Source: Deuterostichococcus epilithicus
Lineage: Eukaryota; Chlorophyta; Trebouxiophyceae; Prasiolales; Stichococcaceae
Assembly: GCA_033439295.1 (NCBI GenBank)
Contig: JAVTLE010000023.1
Location: forward strand, 4,252,530-4,316,529
DNA: 64,000 bases
Direction: 5' to 3'
In this document: one piece after another, positions 24,801-34,144 of the stretch
How the letters are laid out: each line of letters opens with the position of its first letter
Numbering within the stretch: position 1 is the stretch's first letter
Position numbers and translations under genes: made by a program
The notes under the pieces: model-generated
The model's input: only the letters and a program-made list of their open reading frames with translations
Databases searched by the model: none
Told to the model about the DNA's origin: nothing

Positions 24801-25284
24801 CCTCCCCGGTGTCGCGGCCCCAGCCGCCGCCCTGGGTGCCAAACCACTCCGGCGACAGGTCCCAATGGCCCACGTCTTTGTGCTGCGCCAGTGCGCAAAC
24901 CGACCGCGGCGGCGGCGGCGCGCCGCGCATGCGCCGCAGACTGTCCAGGCTCCACTGGAGACCTGCCTGCCGTGCAGCGACCTGTCGCGAGGGGCAGGCA
25001 GCGTTGTTGCAAGCTGTCGCACAAACAGCATTCATTTGCAAATGGTTTCGCCAGCTGTGCAATGCATGCGGTTTATGGCGGCGGCGTACCTGTCTGGGCG
25101 TTCTGTCGATACCACCCAGAATCGAACTGCATCAATCAAGCTTTGTCAGTTTGTGTCTCTTTCATGATGAACTCTTCGCATGTCGCTCACGCTCGGCAAA
25201 CAATGAACGCCTAGTACAGGTCGTCGCACCCACCTGAGTGCCTCCGATGATATCGACGAGCTGCGCCTCGTCTGGCCCCGCCAT
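21828..25284 (-). CDS. Spermidine-synthase-like SAM-dependent methyltransferase
   Basis: Nine exons: 25284-25234, 24966-24763, 24596-24362, 23868-23804, 23598-23528, 23296-23157, 22819-22624, 22343-22216, 21949-21828, giving 403 aa. A class I methyltransferase fold is visible: glycine loop ACIGMGGGSIPMFL (about 164-177), the acidic strand-2 motif VDTIDLDPVVISAA (about 186-199), a second acidic strand IDLAVLDVFDGADVTP, then EFLADLAAALHPEHGTAILN and AYTISTAWQHNIIVVV. This order matches the spermidine-synthase/METTL13-like group; substrate unknown. The N-terminal part (HWDLSPEWFGTQGGGWG; FEYTKAM) is not diagnostic. Intron 5 uses a GC donor (AG|GCGAGT, 23527). The start is the first ATG of a 17-codon exon; a possible coding-like stretch near 25500-25640 could mean a longer 5' end. 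Divergent from ProRS. Confidence 0.82.
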
Positions 25285-26027
25285 ATTTGAAAGCGTGTGA
25301 TGCGGCCACAGTGCGACTGCGTCGCCACTGCGAACGCTGTCATCGAACGGGTCTCGCGGCTGCAGGATATGTTCACTTGCGAGATAAGTTTATTGTGCGC
25401 CCGAAGGCTCACAAATCTGCGCACCTTGACAGGCTCCGCATCACAACAACATGCTCTGTGCGCAATCCGGCAGACAGCGCTGCGACCACCTTGCATCTGA
25501 TTGATATGCAGGGTGAGCAAATACCACGTCGGACAGCTGCAGGGTCCAGCAGTTGGCGGAATGGTTGGAATCCGCGGCGGCCCTGAGCAGATCTTGAAGC
25601 GCCTGCAACGGCACACGGGCGTCCTGATTGTCCACATCTGCAGCTCTAGGCGGACCAGTTGCTCGTTTGCGGCCTGCTAGTGCAGCACAGGCGGCTTTCC
25701 GGAACGTTCAGCCATTTCTGCTTTCAAGCACTCACAGCCGCTCCAACCTCGTTCAAGCATCAAGCCCGATTCCAGTGGTGCTGAGGGCCTCCGCAGGGCC
25801 ATAGGCATACAGCCATGGTGGGCCGTACATCGAGATCGCGATGGCTTTTCTTCTGATCCTGCTTGCGTTTCTTGCACGCGAGCCCGCATGCACGAAACGA
25901 GCCTTCCTATCATATCTCCTTGCCGAGTGTATGCTGCTGAAACTCGCTTCGTACCTTCAGCAGCATTGCGGTCGTCATCGCGCGCTGGCGCTGGGGCTGG
26001 CCATTAACCTCATGTGCCTCTGCTCAG
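25285..26027. promoter_or_regulatory. Divergent 5' interval, methyltransferase / ProRS
   Basis: Must hold both promoters and the unresolved first exon of ProRS. One possibility is a start codon at 25815-25817 followed immediately by a GTGGGC donor, splicing to 26028. On the minus strand 25500-25640 reads LQALQDLLRAAADSNHSANC, which looks coding, but I could not phase it into the methyltransferase. Confidence 0.35.
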
Positions 26028-29000
26028 GAGCTGGCCATCGGCGACTCGCCGGAAGACCGGTTGCTGCAGCTCAAGGCGCGCCTGGTGGTGGCACACCTGC
26101 CGCCGCACCACAAGCTGGCTGTCAGCAGGCTGGCCAATGGGGCAACGGCGCAGGTGCTCCGCGTCGGTAGCACAGACATTCCTGTTGGCGGCAGTGCCAT
26201 CCTCAGGTGCGACGGCCTGAGCGCCGCTGCCATGTGAGACCTTCCAGCATGACATTGCAGGTTCCTGGATGCCAGCGCCCAAGCAGCGGCTCCGCTCCAA
26301 GCTTCCTGTCGCCTCAGGCTGCGTCTGGGTACGATGGCGATCCTGACTGGCAACCCCTGAGATGGCAGGTACATTGCGGCGCTGGGCGGCAGCAGCCTGT
26401 ACCCACGGCCGCCGCTCTCCGCCTCGGCGCGACAGCAGGCGGGCGCGATCGATGGCTGGCTGGACTTCAGCAATGGCACTGTCGCGGCCGCGGTGCAGCA
26501 GTGGGAGGCGGCCGGCTCCGTCAAGGTACATCGATGCTTGCCCGGTGGATAGTGCCTTCCTAGAGCCCTTTATGCATGCGGCGGCTATCGCAATCAGCGC
26601 AGGCGCAATCCTCTTGTGTCAAGAATAGCCCTCCTTTCGCAGCAGTGACTGATGAGGACAGCGGAGCACCAGTTGACGCTCAACCGGCTACTGCCAGGTG
26701 GCACGCATGCTGACGTTGATTCGGCACCGTCCTGCACCCAAGTAGTCAGGTGGAGCCCAATGTGCAGTAGAGTGGCCGGCAGCTGGCAGCTCCTTGAAGA
26801 TGCAGGAGCATGCGCCACCACCATGCACTGGCCCAGTGGGCAACAAATTTGGTTCGATCCTGTGGCCCCCTGCTGACTGCTGCTGCCTCAATCCGCTTCA
26901 GCAGATCGTCGGGAAGCTCGATAATCCTCTGCCGCAACGCTCTGCGCAGGAGGCGGACGTTTTGCGGCAGGAGCTGGCGGCGAAGCTCGCAGGACTTGAG
27001 ACACATCTGGCCTGCCAAACCTACGTCGCCGGTGATGCACTCAGCCTGGCGGACCTGGTGCTGGCCGCCGACCTGAAGCCCGCCTTTGAGCAGGTTGGTC
27101 CTTTGCATTAGCACCAGAATATGCAAAACCAAGACTGGAGAGCCGGCTCTGGTGGTGATGGAAGATTGGTCCTCAGTGAAGGGGGGCTTCGAGACGTGCC
27201 GCCAAATGGATCGTCGGGAGGCTTGTGCAGAAAGGCTGCTTGGAGGCCTGCTGCGGACAAGCCGGGCCGGTCGGGTAGCAGCCGCCTGCGGATGAAGATA
27301 CAGCCCGCTAGCACGCAGTCCAGGTAGCGTGCCGGCGCTAGCTGGGTCAGACAGAACAGGACAGGGTGAACATGTAGCGCTGTCAGGCTGGTGTGTGCCT
27401 TTTAATCCACAAATTGAACCAGCAACAACCTTTGCACGTCAGATGCGTCTTGTATCCTGCTGTAGATGCTGGATGCTGAGGCGCGGAAGCAGCTGCCGCA
27501 CACGGCCCGGTGGTACCAGACAGCCGCCTCGCAGCCGCGCTTTGCCGCGGTCGCCGGCCCCATCGTGCTGGCCAACAAGGTACGTTGCATTTCCAGCAGC
27601 CTCTCCCGACATGCACGAACACCTGCACCTGCAGGTGGAGAGCCCTTGCAGGCTTCATTAACGTACGTATGCAAGCCACTGCCAATGAGCTCGTGAGGAT
27701 GAGGCACCGACAGGAGGCGCATGGTCCTGGGACAGCTGCTTGTTGGTCAGACTGGCGGAGGCAGACACGGAGGAAAATACCAATGCGACATGCCCTCGAC
27801 TCGCTCACAGGGCCAGCAGCCGCCGGGTGTGGCGGCCAATGCAGCCCGCGCCGCCGCCGGCAAGGCAGCGGCCGAGAAGAAGAAGGCAGAGCGCCTGGCG
27901 GCAGGTGACTTGGCCCTGCTCGGTGCGATTGTACCTGTACAGGCTGTCTGCCATGCTACTCTAGACGGCGGCAGGGCGTATGCAGTCAGGCATGTCTAAT
28001 ACATTCTGGCACGAGTCAGGCCACAAGTCAGGTCCAGCACCTGCAAGGCAGATGCGAATGGGAGCTGGGCATGCTGCAGGCGGAGCAGCGGCAGCCGGCG
28101 GTGCGGCGGCCGCCGGCGCCGGTGGGGCCAAAGCTGCAAAAGCCAAACCGGCAAAGGGCGGAAACGACAAGGGCCCCAAGCCCGCCGGCAAGGCCGATGG
28201 TAGGCACTGCTGTCCCTGGACGTTCGTTCGGTTATGCCTGGTGTGCTGTACCTGATATGCTTCCTGCCTCGTGTTGAGCGCGACGGCAGGCATGGGCGTG
28301 CTTGAAGAGAGCTGCAGCTCGGGGGGTTAGAAACTTGTTTCCAAGGGCCCTGCCGCCATAGGCAGCAGCCATGGCCGATGCTGCTGCGTGATGGGCTCGG
28401 CCGTTTGCCGGTGGTCTGCGAGTGCTGCGCAGCCGCTGCATCCTGCCCGCGCTGTGTCAGACTGACAGGCAGGGAGGACGCTCCCTGGCCGCGTTCGGAT
28501 CTCCAGTCACTGTCCTGACAATGCTGCGCAGGGCGCGCAGCTGGCAAGCTCTCGCGACGGCGAGCATTTCCCTTCCCCCTTTGGCGCGGGCGGCGCTCGA
28601 CAATGGCGCTCACGTGGTGTGCTTGCGGATTCCTGCAGGCAAGAAGAAGGAGAACGAGGATGGCATGACTGTTGGCAAGGCGCAGGATTTCGGCAAGTGG
28701 TACCAGGAGCTGGTCGTCAAGTCGGAGATGATCGAGTACTCCGACATTTCGGGTGTGCACCCCCACAGCTGCGCACAGCTTTGGTTGGGTGTAGCCTTCG
28801 TCGTTGTGTGTGTTTGCCTGTGTCTTGCGCCATGTGTTGGTGCTGTGACAGAAGCTATGATGCTCGGGGCCACTGCCTGGCTTTTTGAGGATGGACAGGG
28901 TATGAAACCGGACAAGCCTCGGCGCCAGCTGTTCTCGCTGCACAGGATCCCACGGGTCACCCATGCAAAGCCGGCAGAGTTGCCCTCGTTATCTCCGCAC

Positions 29001-32000
29001 GTGCGGCAGTCCTCCGCGGCTGTGTGCGGCGCCACTGCCGCCAGCCGTCCGCCGCGCGCGGCCCAGCCTGGCGCGGGAGCACACCTGCAGCGCCGCACGC
29101 GCCGCCGCACGGGCCAGGCGCCCATCGAGGGGCACCATTCGATCGTGTTCGGTCACAAACCTTCCTGTCGACCAGTGACTGAGAATGCCCCTGCCGCCCC
29201 GCGCACGCAGGCTGCTACATCCTGCGCCCCTATGCGCACCAGATCTGGGACGCCATCCACCGGTGGTTCGACGAGCGCATCGCCGCCCTGGGCGTGGAGA
29301 ACTGCTACTTCCCGCTGCTCATCACCAAGCAGGCGCTGGAGACGGAGGCGTCGCACGTGGAGGGCTTTGCCGCCGAGGTGCGAGCGGCGCCTCTGGTCGA
29401 GAAGCTCTCCGGGATTCTGTGGTGGATACCACCCGAGGCCCTCTTCTGCATTGTGTTGGGTCTAGTTGCGGCAGCGCTGAGGCTCATCCTGCAGAAGGCC
29501 GGCTGCCGGGAGCCTGCTAACCAAACCCTCAACCCTCAACACTACACCCGGCAGATTGCTTGTGTTGTGCTGAATCTACGTTGGCGTGCCTCAGACGCCC
29601 AGCAGCGCAGGCAGCAGCCGCCAGCAGGAGACACGCAAAGTTGCGCTCGCCTGGCATCAGGCAGTCAGCTGCTCGTGCTACCGTCAGACAAGCCTTCACA
29701 AGCAGGAGACCCATCGCTTGCAGGTGGCGCGGTGACCGAGAGTGGTACCAGCGACCTGGAGGAGCTGGTGAAAAGCGCATCTTTTGGTCGGAACTTGTAG
29801 TATATGGACTCACATCCAGTGAGAGCTGTGTTTGAAAGTCGATCGGCGCAGGTCACCAGCAGCGGCATCAGCGACCTGGGAGGAGCCGCTGGCGATTGCG
29901 ATCCTCTTAGAACGACATGTCGCCCCCATCACCTGAATGCCTCGCTCGCCTGTGCCAGGTGGCGTGGGTCACCAAGAGCGGCACCAGCGACCTGGAGGAG
30001 CCGCTGGCAATCCGGCCCACCAGCGAGACGGCGATGTACCCCTTCTATGCGAAGTGGATCCGCTCGCACAGGGACCTGCCGCTGCGGCTCAACCAGTGGA
30101 ATGCAGTGCTGCGCTGGGAGTTTAAGCACCCGACGCCCTTCATCAGGCATGCTGCTGCCTTCCCGCTGTGCGCACACGAGCATGGGCCCGGACGGACCAG
30201 CCTGCCGGTGTGACCAGCTGTGGCGGATTTGTATCGCATGTGGTATTGCGCAGGAGCTTGGGGTTCCTGTGGTGGAAGGTGCGCACGGGGTTCGAGACAG
30301 GCATAGGCGGTCTCTCAGACACACGTTGAAACCATCTTGAAAATATGACCTCAACGAAGCATGTAACAAGCTGCCATGCGCCGTGCAGGAGCCGCGAGTT
30401 CCTGTGGCAGGAGGGTCACACCGCGTTCGAGACGCGCGCGGAGGCGGTGACGGAGGTGCTCCAGATACTGGACCTGTACGCCGGCATCTACCAGCAGCTG
30501 CTCGCCGTGCCCGTGTGCCAGGTGCAGCTCTGTTTCTGCAGCATTCATGGTGGTTGGACAGGCTGTGCCGAAGGTTTTGCTGTGCTTTTGAGAGGCTGTG
30601 TCGAAGCCTCTTGATGGCGGCTGCGGCAAGCTGGACTGCCTGATCGGGCGCATGATACCTATGAGCGGCAGATGTCAGGGGAAGCCACGAGCCTTGGCAG
30701 CAGGCTCTGCCTCACTTCAGTTCAGCCATGCATCATCGGTGGTCACCTACTGCCGGGGATGCCGTCGCGCAGGGCAAGAAGAGCGAGAAGGAAAAGTTTG
30801 CAGGCGCTGAGTTCACCACCACCGTGGAGGCCTTTGTGCCCTCCACCGGCCGCGGCATCCAGGTAATTGAGTCACCTGTGGGTACACCGACTGTTGGTTA
30901 CCCCGCCATCGCACCACCTGGCCATGGTTGGCGAATCTGTGTGCCTGCCCAGGTGCCGAAAGCTGGCTCGACCTGCTTGTCGTATTGGGCGCGACTTGCA
31001 GCTGGGGTTGGGCGTTGCCTCGCAGAGGGAGCAAGCGGAAGAACATGGACATCAATTTGGAGTGGATGCATCCTTGGTTGCGCGCAGGGCGGCACCAGCC
31101 ACTGCCTGGGCCAGAACTTCTCCAAGATGTTCGGCATCCAGTTCGAGACGACGGACAAGCAGAAGGCATTCGCGTGGCAGAACTCCTGGGGCTTCACCAC
31201 CCGCAGCATCGGCGTCGCCATCATGGTGCATGCCGACAACAAGGCGAGTGCTTGGAAATGTTAAACAACTCTGTTTCCGATGAAACCGCCGAAGTCACGG
31301 AGCTCTTAGCCTGCTGTGGGTGAGGGGGTGCTGGGTCATGTATCACAGCCTGGACAGCCGCCTGAAACCTCAGCATTGCCATTATTGTGTGACAGTGCAC
31401 AGTCTCGTTTCGTGGATGACTCATCTCACATCTGGCATGGCACTGCAGCGACATCTTAGTAATTGCCGTGTGCATGCTGCAGCAGCTGCCAGCCAGCTCT
31501 TCTCAGCCCAGCTCCGGGCCGCCCCCAGATTGGTGAACAATTTGCACTGTCAGGAGGTGCACCAGCCGACCCCTGAATCGTCTTTTGCATCCCGCAGGGC
31601 ATGGTGATGCCGCCGCGGGTGGCGCCGGTGCAGGTAGTGGGCATCCCCATCCCCAACGCCAAGCTGTCTGCCGAGGACCGCGCCGCGCTGACCGACAAGG
31701 TGAAACCCGAAGCCTGATCTCTCAGGCCAGCTCTCCGCCGAACGTGCCGTGCGGACGACAACAGCCGCTTCGTGCTTCAGTTTCAGCGCAGATCAGCTGA
31801 TCCAGCCTCTGCGCAGTTCACAGCATGCTGTCAGTGCCTGTGGCTGTCATGCGGCACTCACTGGATCTGGAATTTTCCCTGGGCTGGTGAAGGATCGAGC
31901 TGAACGTTTCTGGCAGCTGGAAACTGCCGAGAATTCAATGTTGCAAAATCTTCCACGCAGGTGGAGGAGCTGGCGGGCGCGCTTCGAGCCGCGGGCGTGC

Positions 32001-33596
32001 GCGTCAAGACGGACACGCGGGACCACCAGACGCCTGGCTGGAAGTACAATTATTGGGAACTCAAGGTGTGGCATCGTCTCGTGGTTGACCTTGCCCAAGT
32101 GTTTGAGTCAGGAGCAAAGCCCGGCTCGATCGGCAGCTGCTGCCGTCGCCGCTCTGCCGTAGTGACCTGCCGTCATGTGGGCAGCGCTTGATCAGAGGGC
32201 CAGGCGGCGTCGCTGTTGCAGGGGTTTGTCAGCGGACCGTGACATCCTCTCCGAGGGCCCGAGAGCCTGCTCCCTTCCGCTGCGAGGCGTCCCCATCTGG
32301 CAGGGGCCAGAATTGCGGGACCTGTCTGGCCAGACGATAATGCCGGTGCAGCATCTGTCGAGACTCATGGTGTTGTCCACGTGATTCAGTGTCTATGGTT
32401 CGCTGCAGGGCGTTCCCATCCGGCTGGAGCTAGGGCCCCGCGACCTGTCCGGCCAGACGGTGGTGCTGGTGCGACGCGACACTGGCGCCAAGACGCCGGT
32501 GGCATGGACGGAGGTCGCAACCGCCGTGCCGGCGCTGCTCGAGACCATCCAGGCGAGTGGCTGGATCGACGGATCGACCGAAGCATTGCTCAGCTCGCCG
32601 CAGAGCTGGGTGCCCGCACCTGCCGCCATGCGCGCCGCGGTGCCAAGTTCTTGTCGCCTGCAAGTCGAAGAGACCTCAGAAGTTGCATCGTGGCATGACT
32701 GCCGCTGTGCAACCTTGCATCCTGGTTGCTGGAGGCGTCCCGCTGCATCAGCGCGTCGGCTGCTGTCATGGCTTGGGTGGGTTTTGTGCAGCACAGCACA
32801 CTCAAAGGTGAGGGTGTGGGTTTGTTGTGGAGTGAAGGGTGCATATTCCGCAGGAGGAACGGTGACTAAAACCTGAACCGTTCCGGTCCCTGACACGTCC
32901 TGGGGGCTTGTCTTTGCGCCGTCATCCTGCAGTGATCGCAGCCTGTACTGCTTGCACACGGTGTGGCCGACCTGGTGTTCCGTCCTGTAGTCCCAGGCCT
33001 TCCTCACCCCTGCATGTCGTGTGCCGCAGGCAGAGATGCTGGAAGCGGCCAGCAAGGAGTTCTCCTCGTGCATCGAGAAGGCAGTGACGTGGGACGACTT
33101 TATGGCGGCGCTGGAACGCGGCCACATGGTGCTCGCCCCCTGGTGCGTCAAAACTGTCATTTTAGATATTCCTAAGTGAGAACAAGATCAGACTCAGCGG
33201 CGTGCGGCATATTCACGGCGGCGCTGGAGCGGCTCTGGAGTCAGGCTCGCTCGCCACTCTCCACAGGTGGAGGATGACGTCAAGCGATGCAGCCAGATGG
33301 ATGAGGCGCCATAATCGTTTTCATCCGGAAAGCTGCTTTCTCGCTGCTGCTGCAGGTGCAACGAGGAGGATGTGGAGGATGACGTCAAGCGGCGCAGCCA
33401 GACAGAGGAAGCCATGGGCGCAAAGACGCTGTGCCACCCCTTCGCCAGGGAGCTGGGCAAGCTGCCGCTCGCCGCCGGCGACTACGCCGAGTCGGTGGAC
33501 GACGGCACGCTGGCGGTGCCGGCGGACGCTGGCGTCAAGTGCTTCGCCAGCGGCAAGGCCGCGACGCACTGGACCCTCTGGGGCCGCTCCTACTGA
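26028..33596 (+). CDS. Prolyl-tRNA synthetase, eukaryotic type, with N-terminal GST-like domain
   Basis: Charges tRNA-Pro. Seventeen exons join in frame (at least 802 aa): 26028-26206, 26369-26525, 26902-27093, 27466-27579, 27811-27904, 28080-28199, 28639-28752, 29211-29377, 29959-30146, 30389-30521, 30773-30862, 31088-31243, 31598-31699, 31961-32065, 32409-32552, 33030-33142, 33356-33596. The first four encode a GST-like fold ([44 protein letters not shown]). A Lys/Ala-rich linker follows, then the class II core: [35 protein letters not shown], motif 2 [51 protein letters not shown], motif 3 [17 protein letters not shown], and the eukaryotic C-terminal domain ending WGRSY. Donors after 30146, 31243 and 32552 are GC. 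Three introns hold exon-edge copies. The first exon is not found. Confidence 0.92.
29719..29905 (+). repeat. Two decayed copies of ProRS exon 9 start within intron 8
   Basis: The true exon starts at 29959 and encodes [20 protein letters not shown]. Copy 1 (29719-29775) still reads [13 protein letters not shown] after a CAG acceptor, with a frameshift upstream. Copy 2 (about 29847-29905) reads [13 protein letters not shown]. Both sit behind CAG or GCAG, so each may still act as a cryptic 3' splice site. Confidence 0.88.
32286..32345 (+). repeat. Decayed copy of ProRS exon 15 start within intron 14
   Basis: GGCGTCCCCATCTGGCAGGG, then GACCTGTCTGGCCAGACGAT, parallels the true exon at 32409: GGCGTTCCCATCCGGCTGGA, then GACCTGTCCGGCCAGACGGT. 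The similarity extends about 60 bases and stops at the acceptor. Confidence 0.87.
33208..33306 (+). repeat. Fused copy of ProRS exon 16 end and exon 17 start within intron 16
   Basis: The first half (33208-33262; TTCACGGCGGCGCTGGAGCG) resembles the end of exon 16 (TTTATGGCGGCGCTGGAACG). It runs directly into 33263-33306 (GTGGAGGATGACGTCAAGCG), which matches exon 17 (same 20 bases). The copy has the two exon edges side by side with no intron between them. Confidence 0.8.
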
Positions 33597-34144
33597 GCTC
33601 AGCGCACGCGGCACGTCATCGTGGCGATAGGTAGCAGGCCGGCGCAGAGACTTGCTGCTGGCGGTGGTGACCAGCTCTGCAGGACATGCTCCTTTCGCTA
33701 GAGCGGTCTCAGTCTACATCTTCTCTGGTCTAGTTAGCTATAACCCACTTTCAGATCATTTGATATCTTGACGGGACGCCCAACTCTGGCGCGTACTCAC
33801 TTGTGACCCGCAGTTGGTCAGACAGACATACCCGCTGGCAATGCCGCCGTGTGGCAGGAAACTACCTCGATGTATACGGGCTAGATTCTTTGCCAACGTG
33901 TCTCGAAGTGGCAAGCGCACGTGCCAACCGATGTTTTTTGGCACCAGAACTTATGCATTGGCTTTCCTCGATGCCGAAATCTAAAAGACCGCGCGAATGC
34001 GAGCGCATCTGTTCTCCTGCGCACACGTCAGTTGCGCAAGCCGTCGTCATTGAACCACTGCTGCGTCACGCGGTGAAATTTAAGCAGTATAGTGGGGCAC
34101 TCGGAGCCAGCAGGTGACTTTCGGAGCTCAACCAGGGCTGCAAC
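33597..34144. other. Intergenic, ProRS 3' to RING-LON 5'
   Basis: 548 bases between two plus-strand genes. It holds the ProRS 3' UTR and the next gene's promoter. No motif can be named with confidence. Confidence 0.4.

Noticed and set aside
27996-28964. 322-codon minus-strand open frame opposite ProRS
   Set aside because: Antisense shadow of the Ala/Lys-rich ProRS linker; no motif or splice logic.
10128-31243. Alternative GT donors near the GC donors
   Set aside because: Each nearby GT breaks phase with the next conserved exon or disrupts a family motif, for example RGYKVRALVRG in HCF173 and [12 protein letters not shown] in TPP2.
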